DNA of 64,000 nt from Nitrospira sp. Ga0074138 (GCA_001464735.1 LNDU01000046.1:1-64000), one strand, 5' to 3'; positions 1-8,062 are shown, numbered from the stretch's first letter. Numbers and translations are program-made. The notes: generated from the sequence alone by a model not told the origin.

Positions 1-64
1 CGGCGTAAGGACAGGGCAGCGCTGCTCCGCGGCGATTGAAACGATGGGCGTAGCTTAAACTCGG

Positions 65-556
65 ATGACATCTGTCTTGACAGAGGGGTCCACTTTACTA
101 CCTTGTCCAAAGCCAGAGCCTGTTTTAAAGCGAAACGCTATTGATATCGTCTTATCTGTTTTTCCAAGGCTTCGGCACAGGGAAGCTCTACGCGACGTTT
201 ATGTACTGCGTGACATTCTAATGCACGCTCATCTTTGGGAGATCAAATATGAGTGGGGTGGTCCAGTACCAATGGTACTAAAAGATGCAATACTTCACCC
301 GGCATACGGAGACACAAAGTACCAACGTCGTGTCGATCCTCTTGCGCGACGAACAAAGGCGCTGAAACTATCAGTTATTCCAACACGAATAGATCGAAGG
401 GACTTACTAAAGGTGTTTGACACAGTGTGGAAAACTCTCCTTCGCTTCGAATCCGTAAAATGGTTTATGTGCAATATTCCTCATCAACGTGTCCGCTTCA
501 GAGGCAAAGCTGTAACATTCGCAAGCCTTCGAGATGAGATTGAGGCATCTCTCTAG
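65..556 (+). CDS. Hypothetical protein with HEPN-like RX4H motif
   Basis: A 163-residue soluble protein that I do not recognise as a named family. Residues 47-60 read YVLRDILMHAHLWE. This gives an R49-X4-H54 arrangement like the catalytic motif of HEPN-fold RNases and abortive-infection proteins, placed in an amphipathic helix followed by an aromatic-rich stretch. There is no signal peptide or membrane segment. The gene has no operon partner and lies in a patch that looks more AT-rich than the DNA after 1102, which fits horizontal transfer. HEPN membership is inferred from one short motif; the protein could equally be an unrelated helical protein. Confidence 0.55.
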   Translation: MTSVLTEGSTLLPCPKPEPVLKRNAIDIVLSVFPRLRHREALRDVYVLRDILMHAHLWEIKYEWGGPVPMVLKDAILHPAYGDTKYQRRVDPLARRTKALKLSVIPTRIDRRDLLKVFDTVWKTLLRFESVKWFMCNIPHQRVRFRGKAVTFASLRDEIEASL

Positions 557-1101
557 AATGGGTCTCAGGCAGTGTGGCTATAGTTCGAGCATGGGGTCGT
601 GTCTTGTGATCACACATTTGAGAGCCGCTCTCAACCGCCTTGTACTGCTCGCTCCGAGTCATCATCGATATAGGCCATGCTGGCCCTTCACTTAGGAACG
701 CGATACGGACGTCCAGGTTTATAACGAGGGCAGGCTCGCGTGCCGTAACGGTTGGTTTCAACATCCGATCCATGGGGGATGCCGCCGGGCGATCCTGGAT
801 GATCAGTGTCGGCATCGTCAGACCGAAGAGACTCTCAAAGCTCATTGTCTAATACATGTCCTACTTCAGTCACTGTTTGCGTTGTGTGCGACATTGCTCC
901 AGCGACGGCGTAATACAATCGGCGGGTATCCTGATAATGATGGATCAATATTTGGATCGAATGAGCGAATATGGCTACCGGGAGAATTTTTTGACCCCTT
1001 CGGCGTTCGTCTCTTGCCGAGCTGTATGGATTGGTCTACCATCATGACAGCCATGAAGATGGACGATAGGTGTTGACCGTTTGCTGGAATAACGACCTGT
1101 T
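557..1101. other. 545-bp gap without a credible gene
   Basis: Several overlapping short open frames (60-115 codons) occur on both strands. None has a convincing ribosome-binding site, a recognisable domain or a normal composition. I see no hairpin with a T-run and no tRNA. Together with the AT-richer gene before it, the stretch looks like a decayed or imported segment at the edge of the conserved gene block. Confidence 0.4.
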
Positions 1102-3393
1102 ATGAGCCACCCCCTAGATTTTGTCACTGTTGAAGGACTCCTTGTCTATGGTCGTGCTCTCGCGCGCCGAGCGTCGGAACGTGGACTCGTCCAACCCCGA
1201 CATGTAGAAGTGCCTGGGAATGACTTTGACCGCGTCCACACGAAGATGGAACAACTTCGCTCATTCGTCGAACGTTCCAAGGCCGGCTTTGCAACTGCCG
1301 AAGTGTACCAGTCGGCCCGGGAAAGCCTCATCGATGACCAACTAGTATTTTTTGCAGCATGGAACGCTCTTCTGGCGGAAGGCTCGCTGCAGCCGCTGCT
1401 CCGAGCTGCAATCGGGTCGGTGGCCAAACCGACCTATCGGCGCCCGGTCGCCATTGTACCTCGCTCGCAGCTGACACCCACGCTGGCGGAAGGCCGGATT
1501 GTTCTGGAACTGGGCGACGACCGGTTTTGGTTATTGCCACGGGACCTTGGAGACCGGACGCTGTTCCTCACCATGCGTCACGGTGTGTCACAGGTTGACA
1601 GCAAGACCCATCGTGTCGGATGCCGCTTACCAAACCAATTAGACCGCGAACGAGGTGTTGCCAAAGCCGATGCGGTCGGGGCAGCGCTCGCCCACATGAT
1701 CGGCCTCGTGGGACAGCAGCTGGATTTTCTGCATCTTGCGAATTACCTCGATCCACGAACCTTCCTCCATTGCATCAGCCGCAGCCCGAATACCAGGCAG
1801 CTGTACGAACGGGTGTCTACGGCGCTGCTCCAAGGTGCGTCCGCAGCCGAACCGATTGCCGAGCTGGCACTTGAATCGTCGGATTTCGGCTGGGTCACGG
1901 GATTAGAGAAGTCGGTGGAGATCGAAGAAGCCGCGCAGGCCTTCGGCGTGGAGACCTCGACGGCCAAGCGGCTGATGAAAGATCCGCTCTATTGTTATCC
2001 CGATGGCAATTCATTCTTCGACCTCTATGCCGACGTCATCGATGGGCTCCACCGGTTGGGCTCTGCGCAGAAGGGGCGAGTCGCCTGTCTCTATACTCAC
2101 AGTTCCACCCTGCGGGCCTTAATGATCTATTTGGACCCACGTCCGTTCCATGAAGCGTTCAGTGAGTTCAGCGACTACAAGGAAAGCCAAGACAATGTGG
2201 TGCTACTCACGGTCGAACAGGGACGGATGTCCGGCTACTCAACAGCGGTCGGGCTGTCCGAGCGGGAACGAGTCGCCCGTAATACCTGGGTGACAGTGGA
2301 GGCCACGAGAAAAGATCGCGTGACACTCAAACCTCGATCCCTCAAGCGGATCGTGGCGCTTGTCTCCGGAGGTGATTTTGCCGGCGCCGGCGCCGCGCTC
2401 AAAGAATTGCATGTGACAGGCCAACGCATGGGATTGGAGGTCTATTTTGTTCGGCATGGCTATCTGGGCCTGGCCAACAATTGGATCGAACGTGTCACCG
2501 ATGAACATACTCGCGGCATGGGCAGCCATCCCAGCAGTCCCATCGGCAGCAGCCGCTTCGAGGAGTTCAAACAGGAGACCGTGCAGCAGGTAGCCATGCG
2601 CCACCTGGAACCCTACGTGCGTGATGGTGCACTGATTGTGCTGGGAGGGGACGGCAGCATGCGGGGCGCTCGCGCTATTTACGAAGAATTCGGCGTGCAG
2701 GTGGTTGGCATGCCGGGCAGCATCGACAATAATCTCGAAGGAACCATCGCTCTCGGGTTTCAGTCCGCCGTGACGTTGGCGGATCAGTCCATCGAATCTC
2801 TCAAAGCTACCAGCGCGGCGATGGGCAGTGTGTTTTTCGTGGAGATCATGGGCGCTGGGTCAGGTCATCTTGCGTTGGCCTGTGCCTATCAGGCGAGAGC
2901 CGAGGGGTTGTTGGTCAATGAGCATCCCGACCCAAACACCTATATCGATGAGGTGATCCTTGGGACGCTGAAGCGGACATTGGGAGTGCCGAACAAAAGC
3001 CACCTCTTCGTCGTCGCCGAACGTACACCGCACCGTCATCATAAGGACGGTGGCGTCCATGGGCTGGTGGACTATGTGGCCGGGGTGATTGCGGGATGGC
3101 CGCAACGACAGCCGCGGCCTGATCACTATCCGCTCACGCCGGCCACCAAAGCCACTATTCTTGGCCACACGCTCCGGGGTGCCCGGCCAATACCGGAGGA
3201 CAAGGCGATTGCCCAGCATCTTGCCCATGAAGTGGTGCACCGGCTGATCGAATCGCCTGAGGACATTGTCGGGTGTCTCTTGGCCTACCGTGAACGGGGA
3301 TCAATCAGCCCGATTCCACTCCACGCAGTTATGCCGAAACAGTTCGACTGGGACGTCTTCAGTCGGATGCATGGCAACACCCGCGTCTCGTAA
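1102..3393 (+). CDS. Histidine phosphatase - phosphofructokinase fusion
   Basis: A 763-residue two-enzyme fusion. After a helical leader of about 150 residues comes a phosphoglycerate-mutase-like histidine phosphatase. Its RHG signature is MRHG (R159, H160), a SRSPNTRQLYER segment near residue 240 matches the usual second Arg region, and THSSTLRAL supplies the second catalytic-type His (H333). From about residue 413 a PfkA-type phosphofructokinase domain follows: the nucleotide loop SGGDFAGAG (422-430), GGDGS (515-519) and PGSIDNN (539-545). D542 matches the catalytic base (D127 of E. coli PfkA). The next acidic position of the TIDND motif, D129, is Asn here (N544). The likely role is phosphorylation of fructose-6-phosphate or a related sugar phosphate. 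The phosphatase half may act on a sugar bisphosphate, but that is inference. The gene stands alone with a weak ribosome-binding site. Confidence 0.85.
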   Translation: MSHPLDFVTVEGLLVYGRALARRASERGLVQPRHVEVPGNDFDRVHTKMEQLRSFVERSKAGFATAEVYQSARESLIDDQLVFFAAWNALLAEGSLQPLLRAAIGSVAKPTYRRPVAIVPRSQLTPTLAEGRIVLELGDDRFWLLPRDLGDRTLFLTMRHGVSQVDSKTHRVGCRLPNQLDRERGVAKADAVGAALAHMIGLVGQQLDFLHLANYLDPRTFLHCISRSPNTRQLYERVSTALLQGASAAEPIAELALESSDFGWVTGLEKSVEIEEAAQAFGVETSTAKRLMKDPLYCYPDGNSFFDLYADVIDGLHRLGSAQKGRVACLYTHSSTLRALMIYLDPRPFHEAFSEFSDYKESQDNVVLLTVEQGRMSGYSTAVGLSERERVARNTWVTVEATRKDRVTLKPRSLKRIVALVSGGDFAGAGAALKELHVTGQRMGLEVYFVRHGYLGLANNWIERVTDEHTRGMGSHPSSPIGSSRFEEFKQETVQQVAMRHLEPYVRDGALIVLGGDGSMRGARAIYEEFGVQVVGMPGSIDNNLEGTIALGFQSAVTLADQSIESLKATSAAMGSVFFVEIMGAGSGHLALACAYQARAEGLLVNEHPDPNTYIDEVILGTLKRTLGVPNKSHLFVVAERTPHRHHKDGGVHGLVDYVAGVIAGWPQRQPRPDHYPLTPATKATILGHTLRGARPIPEDKAIAQHLAHEVVHRLIESPEDIVGCLLAYRERGSISPIPLHAVMPKQFDWDVFSRMHGNTRVS

Positions 3394-3551
3394 CTCGCTC
3401 AGCTGCCGTCTGTACCGATTACCTGGTTAGCAGGTTGTTGGCAATATCCGCCAGCGGCTTGCTCAACGTCCGGCAGAGAGTTACGTGTGTTGTTGAGTGT
3501 GAGAGTTGATGGGATCGTGAAACGGTAAGCACAGAGGCAGCCGAGTGAATC

Positions 3552-4019
3552 TCAGCACCCCTTGAACTTCTTTGTCCGGCACTGTTCCGAGAGCCGCTTG
3601 GCTTCTGTGACCTGGGCGGGCGACATACGCTGGGCGACATCCTCCCGATTTTCTTCCGCCTGCTTCTTTTCCTCACCCTGCATGTGTGTGGCGGCAAGAC
3701 TCACCCACATATAGGCCCGCACATAGTCCGGTGGGCCTCCTAGCCCTGCGAAATACAATTCCGCAAGGTTATTTTGCGCCAGTGGGTGACCCTTTTCAGC
3801 CGCTTTTTCGTACCACGCTCGCGCTTGGGTATAATCTTGTGGTACGCCTCTTCCTTTGGCATACAGTTCCCCGAGTCGATTCTGTGCCTCCGCATCTCCT
3901 TGCATGGCCTGGGCCTGGAGTGCATTCAGGTCTTTGTTGTCGAGTGGGGCAAATGCTGCTCCTTCTCCAAGAGGAAGGGCAAGAGTTGCGAGAAGCATGA
4001 TGGTGGCAATGGCACGCAT
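3552..4019 (-). CDS. Secreted Sel1-repeat (TPR-like) protein
   Basis: The start is placed at the Met of MRAIATIMLL, which begins a clean signal peptide ending near GAAFA; a longer in-frame start at 4058 would bury it. The mature part carries about two Sel1-type repeats, seen as the AEAQNRLGELYAKG and PLAQNNLAELYFAG cores and YTQARAWYEKAAEKG. It ends in a charged tail with two Cys residues. Sel1 repeats fold into helical solenoids that bind proteins, often in the periplasm. The partner is unknown. The gene converges with the fusion gene at 1102-3393. Confidence 0.75.
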   Translation of the reverse strand: MRAIATIMLLATLALPLGEGAAFAPLDNKDLNALQAQAMQGDAEAQNRLGELYAKGRGVPQDYTQARAWYEKAAEKGHPLAQNNLAELYFAGLGGPPDYVRAYMWVSLAATHMQGEEKKQAEENREDVAQRMSPAQVTEAKRLSEQCRTKKFKGC

Positions 4020-4118
4020 GGATTTCCGAGTATGCCGTGCACGCAAAGTAATCGTCAAGCTGAAAGGTAAGAGGGTGAGCTCCTGCGACAGGATGCGGAG
4101 CGAGAAGCACAGTTACGG

Positions 4119-4475
4119 CTACCGAGCCCTCTGTGGAAAGTCGGGAGGTGGTGGTAGAGCGGGAACGGGAGGTTGAGGAGGAAACTGGAGCGTCTGATTG
4201 TTTAATTGAAGGGGAGGGCCAAGGTTGATCCCAGCACCCTGGGGTGGCTGTACCGTGATGATCTGTTCCCCGCCCGGCAGATTGATTGTGCTCTCTACAT
4301 TTCCTTTCCGATCCTTATAGACTGTTGTGCCGCCTTCAAAATCCAATACCTGATTCAGGCGTTCCTGTGGACTCGGTTGTTGAGAGGGTTCCTCCCCACC
4401 GGCGAGCAATAGGCTCGGCCCGATGGTTCCCACCAGGATGGCGACAAAGGCAATGATCCGACGCATGAGTTCCAT
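4119..4475 (-). CDS. Small secreted Pro/Gln-rich protein
   Basis: A 118-residue protein with a hydrophobic N-terminal segment (residues 4-25, likely signal peptide), then a Gln/Pro-rich linker. A middle section (DFEGGTTVYKDRKGNVES) looks like a short beta structure, and the C-terminus is dominated by Pro (PPQPPVPALPPPP). A strong ribosome-binding site (GGAGGT, minus strand) precedes the ATG. I do not recognise a family. The composition suggests a periplasmic or envelope-spanning protein. It follows the same direction as the Sel1 protein and may be co-transcribed with it. Confidence 0.6.
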   Translation of the reverse strand: MELMRRIIAFVAILVGTIGPSLLLAGGEEPSQQPSPQERLNQVLDFEGGTTVYKDRKGNVESTINLPGGEQIITVQPPQGAGINLGPPLQLNNQTLQFPPQPPVPALPPPPDFPQRAR

Positions 4476-4561
4476 TATACTACCTCCATGTTCACGTAGG
4501 TATATGCCTATGTAGGTTGAACAGGCCGTTTAATAGTCATTGAGGACCAAGAGAGGTGATG

Positions 4562-5224
4562 ATGACTCCTGAGAAGAAGTTGCAAGTGGCGATATTGCTG
4601 TACGACGGCATGACGGCACTCGATGCAATCGGGCCCTACGAAGTCTTTCAGGCGCCGACACTCGCAACCGACGTGCGCTTCGTGGCGCGTGAGAAGGGCG
4701 TGAAGCGGACCGATTTTGGAAGACTCCGCCTAACGGCAGACTATTCGCTTGATGATACCACCAGCCCCGATATCCTGGTGGTACCAGGCACGGCTTTTCC
4801 ACAAGCGGTGATGGGGGATCAGCTGGTTCTCGAATGGATAGCGCAGGTACACCGCACGACCAAGTGGACCACATCGGTCTGTACCGGCGCCTTAGGACTG
4901 GCAGCCGCGGGCGTGCTGCAGGGGCTGAAGGCCACGACGCATTGGCTCGCCCACGATATCTTGCAACAATTTGGTGCCATTCCGACTAAAGCACGTGTCG
5001 TCTGCGACGGCAAGGTTGTCACGGCCGCCGGGGTTTCCTCAGGGATCGACATGGCACTCACTCTGATCGCGGAAGAGTTTGGCGCCGATGCGGCGCAACT
5101 CATCCAGCTACTCATTGAGTACGATCCCCAACCACCGTTTGATGCCGGGAGCCCAGACAAGGCTCCGTCAGCCATCGTGACTGCGGCGCGTGAAGAGTTC
5201 AGCAAGTTGGTGGTCATGCCATAA
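4562..5224 (+). CDS. DJ-1/PfpI family protein (isonitrile hydratase-like)
   Basis: A DJ-1/PfpI-fold protein of about 220 residues. It starts with the first strand VAILLYDGMTALDAIGPYEV, contains DILVVPGT, and has the nucleophile elbow SVCTGALGLAAAG with the conserved Cys. The later motif VTAAGVSSGIDMAL is typical of the InhA (isonitrile hydratase) and transcription-regulator-like branch. No DNA-binding domain is attached, so an enzyme role is likelier than regulation. The start is uncertain: GTG 4556, ATG 4559 and ATG 4562 are in frame, and I chose 4562 because GAGAGG at 4551-4556 then has normal spacing. The substrate cannot be read from sequence. Confidence 0.8.
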   Translation: MTPEKKLQVAILLYDGMTALDAIGPYEVFQAPTLATDVRFVAREKGVKRTDFGRLRLTADYSLDDTTSPDILVVPGTAFPQAVMGDQLVLEWIAQVHRTTKWTTSVCTGALGLAAAGVLQGLKATTHWLAHDILQQFGAIPTKARVVCDGKVVTAAGVSSGIDMALTLIAEEFGADAAQLIQLLIEYDPQPPFDAGSPDKAPSAIVTAAREEFSKLVVMP

Positions 5225-5387
5225 TCCCGTCGAGCGCACTATTAGGACCGCTGATCTCAACACCGCTACGTCTGCACATTTCCATCTCTTGCTTGCCGAT
5301 CGCGGATTGGCCCGGCAAGATTCGTCTCAGAACAGGTGTGATCTCCCAATCATTGTTCTGCAAGTGCAAGAACCCGCGGTGCTCGGC

Positions 5388-5819
5388 ATGGCAGATATTC
5401 AACGAGCTGATAGTCGTAGCCGAAAGTTCGCGATCCTCGCACTTGCCGGGATATTGTTCGGAGGTGTTGTGCTCTCGGTTCAGTTTGAGTCATGGATCGA
5501 AGACGTGCGAAGCGTGCCTGTTGAGGCCGTCCGAGAATCCCTCACGACGGTTTTCAGCTGGAGCGTGGGAATCGGAATGGTCGTGATCGCCCTGGCCGGC
5601 TGTCATTTCTGGTGGTGGGGGAGGCGTGTCCGGCGTACCCTGCGATTTCCTCCTCCCGGCGCAACGGTCTTGCGCGATACGGCTATACTGGAGGGAGAGG
5701 CAGCAGCGTCACGAGGCAGGTTGCTCCAGTTCCTTGGCGTTACCCTCATCTTCTGTGCGGTCGCCGTCGTCATTGGGTCGTGGTGGACCCTCAGGATGCT
5801 CGGTGCTGTTCATGACTGA
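5388..5819 (+). CDS. Two-helix membrane protein, unknown function
   Basis: From the ATG at 5388 the product has 143 residues. A first hydrophobic helix (AILALAGILFGGVVLSV) is followed by a loop that probably lies outside, a second helix (VGIGMVVIALAGCHFWWWG), a charged segment RRVRRTLRF, and a third hydrophobic stretch (LGVTLIFCAVAVVIGSWW) near the C-terminus. An open frame extends upstream to 5190, but that part overlaps the DJ-1 gene end and does not look like protein. No family recognised. The next gene starts 24 bp downstream on the same strand. Confidence 0.55.
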   Translation: MADIQRADSRSRKFAILALAGILFGGVVLSVQFESWIEDVRSVPVEAVRESLTTVFSWSVGIGMVVIALAGCHFWWWGRRVRRTLRFPPPGATVLRDTAILEGEAAASRGRLLQFLGVTLIFCAVAVVIGSWWTLRMLGAVHD

Positions 5820-5843
5820 ACCGCTGTCGAAAGTTGATCGAGC

Positions 5844-6671
5844 ATGACACAAGCGGTCCCTCCTCGTATGTACTGCATTCCAGCAACTCAGGCGCCGGTG
5901 GTGGCTGTGTTTTGTCGGGGACCGAGTAACTGGGCGCATGTGGGGCGGTGGGATCTCGCTGCGGGCCGATATGAACCCGGGGCCTGGCTCGGCGGTCGCA
6001 TCTTTCCGCGGCGATCCGATCTTTCTCCAGACGGACAGTACCTCTGCTACTTTGCACATAAACCGAGCGCCACATGGCAACATGGCGAGGCGTATGTCGC
6101 CCTGTCGAAACTTCCGTGGCTGACGGCACTTCATGCATTCGCCACCTGTGGGACTTGGACTCGTGGTTACTACTTCACAGAAGATAGTAGTCGTGACGAT
6201 CGGCAGATGGAGAAGCTCCCGATTCCCTACAGGCTACGCTCTATCCCGGTTGTTCAATTTGCCAACGAACGACGACGAGGATGGAGTGAAGCGGAGGACT
6301 CGCCGATCCGTGATCCCGGAGATGCCTGGGATGTGCAACGCAACGCGCGCATGCGAAAACCCCAGCCGCATGGGGCACGAGTGCTCTGTGTGGAAAGCGT
6401 GGGGTTTGCGGGAGGTGATTTTGGTATCGACCAATCCGTTGATGGGCTGAGAGTCCGGTACTCGCTGGAGTCCAACGGCGAGCTCGAACTCTTGGATGAA
6501 CTTCAGTGGGCCGATTGGAGTCGGGAAGGGCAGCTGCTCGTGGCGACACGAACGGGCCGGCTGCAAATACGAAACCTTGAAGGCGATAGTCCGGAAATTC
6601 TCTTTGAAGCGGATCTCTCGAATCTTGAGCCGACTCGTACGCCGGCACCGGCTTGGGCACAGAGCTGGTAG
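5844..6671 (+). CDS. Hypothetical protein with beta-propeller-like blades
   Basis: A 275-residue protein without a signal peptide. Short stretches resemble TolB/WD-type blades: DLSPDGQYLCYFAH near residue 60 and DWSREGQLLVATRTGRLQIRN near residue 230. It is rich in Trp, Arg and Pro. A six-bladed or partial propeller is possible, but the repeat number cannot be established by eye. It lies directly after the small membrane protein and may be co-transcribed. Function unknown. Confidence 0.6.
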   Translation: MTQAVPPRMYCIPATQAPVVAVFCRGPSNWAHVGRWDLAAGRYEPGAWLGGRIFPRRSDLSPDGQYLCYFAHKPSATWQHGEAYVALSKLPWLTALHAFATCGTWTRGYYFTEDSSRDDRQMEKLPIPYRLRSIPVVQFANERRRGWSEAEDSPIRDPGDAWDVQRNARMRKPQPHGARVLCVESVGFAGGDFGIDQSVDGLRVRYSLESNGELELLDELQWADWSREGQLLVATRTGRLQIRNLEGDSPEILFEADLSNLEPTRTPAPAWAQSW

Positions 6672-6888
6672 GGGAAGACCCTGATGGGGAGAAAAGTCGA
6701 ATGATGTCTACAATCCCTGTTCTTCCTCCACTCATCCTCTGAGTCCTTTTCACTGCACTCATTGTGGCTGGTCAGCACACCGTCCTGTTCGGCAATAGGG
6801 ATCTCAGCGCGTGGCTGTCCGGCGCGCTGGTCAACATTGTCTCATGTTCAGCATCGCTGAATACCGCATGTCACAAATCTTGAAATCA

Positions 6889-6921
6889 GTTGCCAGAAAA
6901 CCCATCTCGCGATACCCCTAG
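6889..6921 (+). repeat. Duplicated upstream element, copy A
   Basis: A 33-bp element that matches 7213-7245 without gaps at 28 of 33 positions, including an identical 13-mer GTTGCCAGAAAAC and the shared end CGATA-N-CCCTAG. Each copy lies 60-95 bp upstream of an ATG with a purine-rich ribosome-binding site. This position suggests a shared promoter or regulator site rather than a random repeat. Confidence 0.65.
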
Positions 6922-6981
6922 CCTAGGCGCTGGGTTCCGGCGTTGGAAACGGTACAACAATCAATCGTAGGGAGGATGTGC

Positions 6982-7050
6982 ATGCATTTCGTCGTGGTAT
7001 CAGCTATTGCGGTCGGGTTAGTGTATTTGCTGTGGGAGATCAGGCCATAG
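6982..7050 (+). CDS. 22-residue membrane microprotein
   Basis: A tiny open frame with a strong ribosome-binding site (GGGAGG) six bases upstream of the ATG. The peptide begins MHFVVVSAIAVGLVYLLWE and is almost entirely one hydrophobic helix followed by a short charged end. Its first nine residues resemble the start of the secreted protein encoded at 7308 (MRFILVSAV), and both genes carry the same upstream element. A perfect 10-bp terminator stem follows 55 bp later, so it has its own transcription unit. It may be a functional small membrane peptide or a truncated duplicate of the 7308 gene. Confidence 0.5.
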   Translation: MHFVVVSAIAVGLVYLLWEIRP

Positions 7051-7105
7051 AGCTTGTGTTCATGTGAAAGCACCGGGTGTGCGTCAAAAAAGCGCAGCCC
7101 TTACG

Positions 7106-7146
7106 CGGCCTCCAGGGGACAACCTACTGGAGGCCGTGGTTTTTGT
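7106..7146 (+). terminator. Rho-independent terminator of the microprotein unit
   Basis: CGGCCTCCAG (7106-7115) pairs perfectly with CTGGAGGCCG (7127-7136) over an 11-nt loop and is followed by TGGTTTTTG. The structure closes the transcript of the 22-residue microprotein. Confidence 0.75.
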
Positions 7147-7212
7147 GCCCCATTTCTCACCTGGCGTTTCTGTATGTCCAGCAAGATTCCTGAGTCTAAA
7201 ACCGCGAAATTG

Positions 7213-7245
7213 GTTGCCAGAAAACTTGTCTCACGATAGCCCTAG
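7213..7245 (+). repeat. Duplicated upstream element, copy B
   Basis: Second copy of the 33-bp element at 6889-6921 (28/33 identical, no gaps). It lies 62 bp upstream of the start of the Lys/Glu-repeat protein. Its conservation against diverged flanks supports a regulatory role. Confidence 0.65.
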
Positions 7246-7307
7246 ACGGGGGGCTGGTTCCTGGCGCTGGTCATATTGAAATAACCTATTTCAGGGGAGG
7301 GTTATCC

Positions 7308-7676
7308 ATGCGTTTCATTCTCGTATCGGCAGTGGCATCCGCACTCGTCATCGGAGGTGGTTCCTTGGTCATGGCGGACGAGCTCACGAACCTCGGTTCC
7401 GATTTGAAGCAGGACATGGGTTCAATGGCCAGTGAGGCTAAGGGCGACATGGCGTCTGAGCATGAGCAGATGAAGGAGAACTTTAAAGCCAAGAGAGATC
7501 AGATGAAGGATGAGCTGAAGGCCAAACGAGAGCAGATGAAATCCGAGATGAAAACGAAGCGAGATGCGCTCAAGGCCGAGAGGCAGGAGATGAAGAATGC
7601 CGCAAAGGCAAAGAAAGGTAAGGCCCAGAAGAAGGCCAAGGAAGCAGTTGAATCCACGACAGCTGGGCCATACTAG
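7308..7676 (+). CDS. Secreted Lys/Glu-rich coiled-coil repeat protein
   Basis: A 122-residue protein with a signal peptide (MRFILVSAV...LVMADE). A long charged helix follows, built from degenerate heptad or 11-residue repeats: FKAKRDQMKDELKAKREQMK, then SEMKTKRDALKAERQEMK, ending AKKGKAQKKAKEAVE. The repeats predict a single alpha-helical rod or coiled coil in the periplasm. A good ribosome-binding site (GGGGAGGG) precedes the ATG and a perfect terminator follows, so it is monocistronic. Function is unknown; similar charged helical proteins occur as stress or envelope-spacer proteins, which is only an analogy. Confidence 0.75.
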   Translation: MRFILVSAVASALVIGGGSLVMADELTNLGSDLKQDMGSMASEAKGDMASEHEQMKENFKAKRDQMKDELKAKREQMKSEMKTKRDALKAERQEMKNAAKAKKGKAQKKAKEAVESTTAGPY

Positions 7677-7723
7677 ACCTATCAGCTCTGTTCCACAACG
7701 CATGGGAGCTCTGCAGTCTTTCA

Positions 7724-7765
7724 GACGACCTCCAGCAACAGCGTTGCCGGAGGTCGTCGTCCTTT
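7724..7765 (+). terminator. Rho-independent terminator
   Basis: GACGACCTCC (7724-7733) pairs perfectly with GGAGGTCGTC (7749-7758) around a 15-nt loop that can itself pair (GCAAC/GTTGC), followed by GTCCTTTG. It ends the transcript of the Lys/Glu-repeat protein. Confidence 0.7.
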
Positions 7766-7779
7766 GACACACATCCTGG

Positions 7780-8030
7780 ACAAAGCTCTTGGGATTGATG
7801 CAGAGCGCGGGCATGCCGCCGAGAGCAGGTCTCGTCAGCCTTGGTGACGCGACCAGCTCGCCGGGTAGGACAAAGACATGGAGGTGTCGCTCCATTGTCA
7901 GTGGAGAGCACGGCATCTTTAGGATCAATGACCAGCGTATGGATCGTGAAGAAATCGCCAATGAAAGGCAAGCCCGCGGGAGGCAACTCGACAACAGTGG
8001 AGGCGATACGCTATACAGTATCTGTCGAAC
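7780..8030 (-). pseudogene. Possible remnant of a propeller-type gene
   Basis: On the minus strand one frame reads ASTVVELPPAGLPFIGDFF, then TIHTLVIDPKDA and a DNGAT turn, which looks like real beta-propeller sequence. It is bounded upstream by a stop, and downstream the protein-like sequence seems to move to another frame (HVFVLPGELVASPRLTRP). No start or ribosome-binding site is visible. I read this as a frameshifted gene fragment, with low certainty. Confidence 0.3.
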
Positions 8031-8062
8031 AACGCACTTGAGCTCAGAACGAGGTCAGGGTT

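Noticed and set aside
1..58. Short open frames at the left edge (for example ending in the stop at 37-39 or 56-58) as the end of an upstream gene
   Set aside because: Only 12-18 codons are visible in each of two frames and neither can be recognised, so no call is possible.
498..1076. Several 60-115-codon frames on both strands
   Set aside because: They overlap each other, lack ribosome-binding sites and show no protein-like composition.
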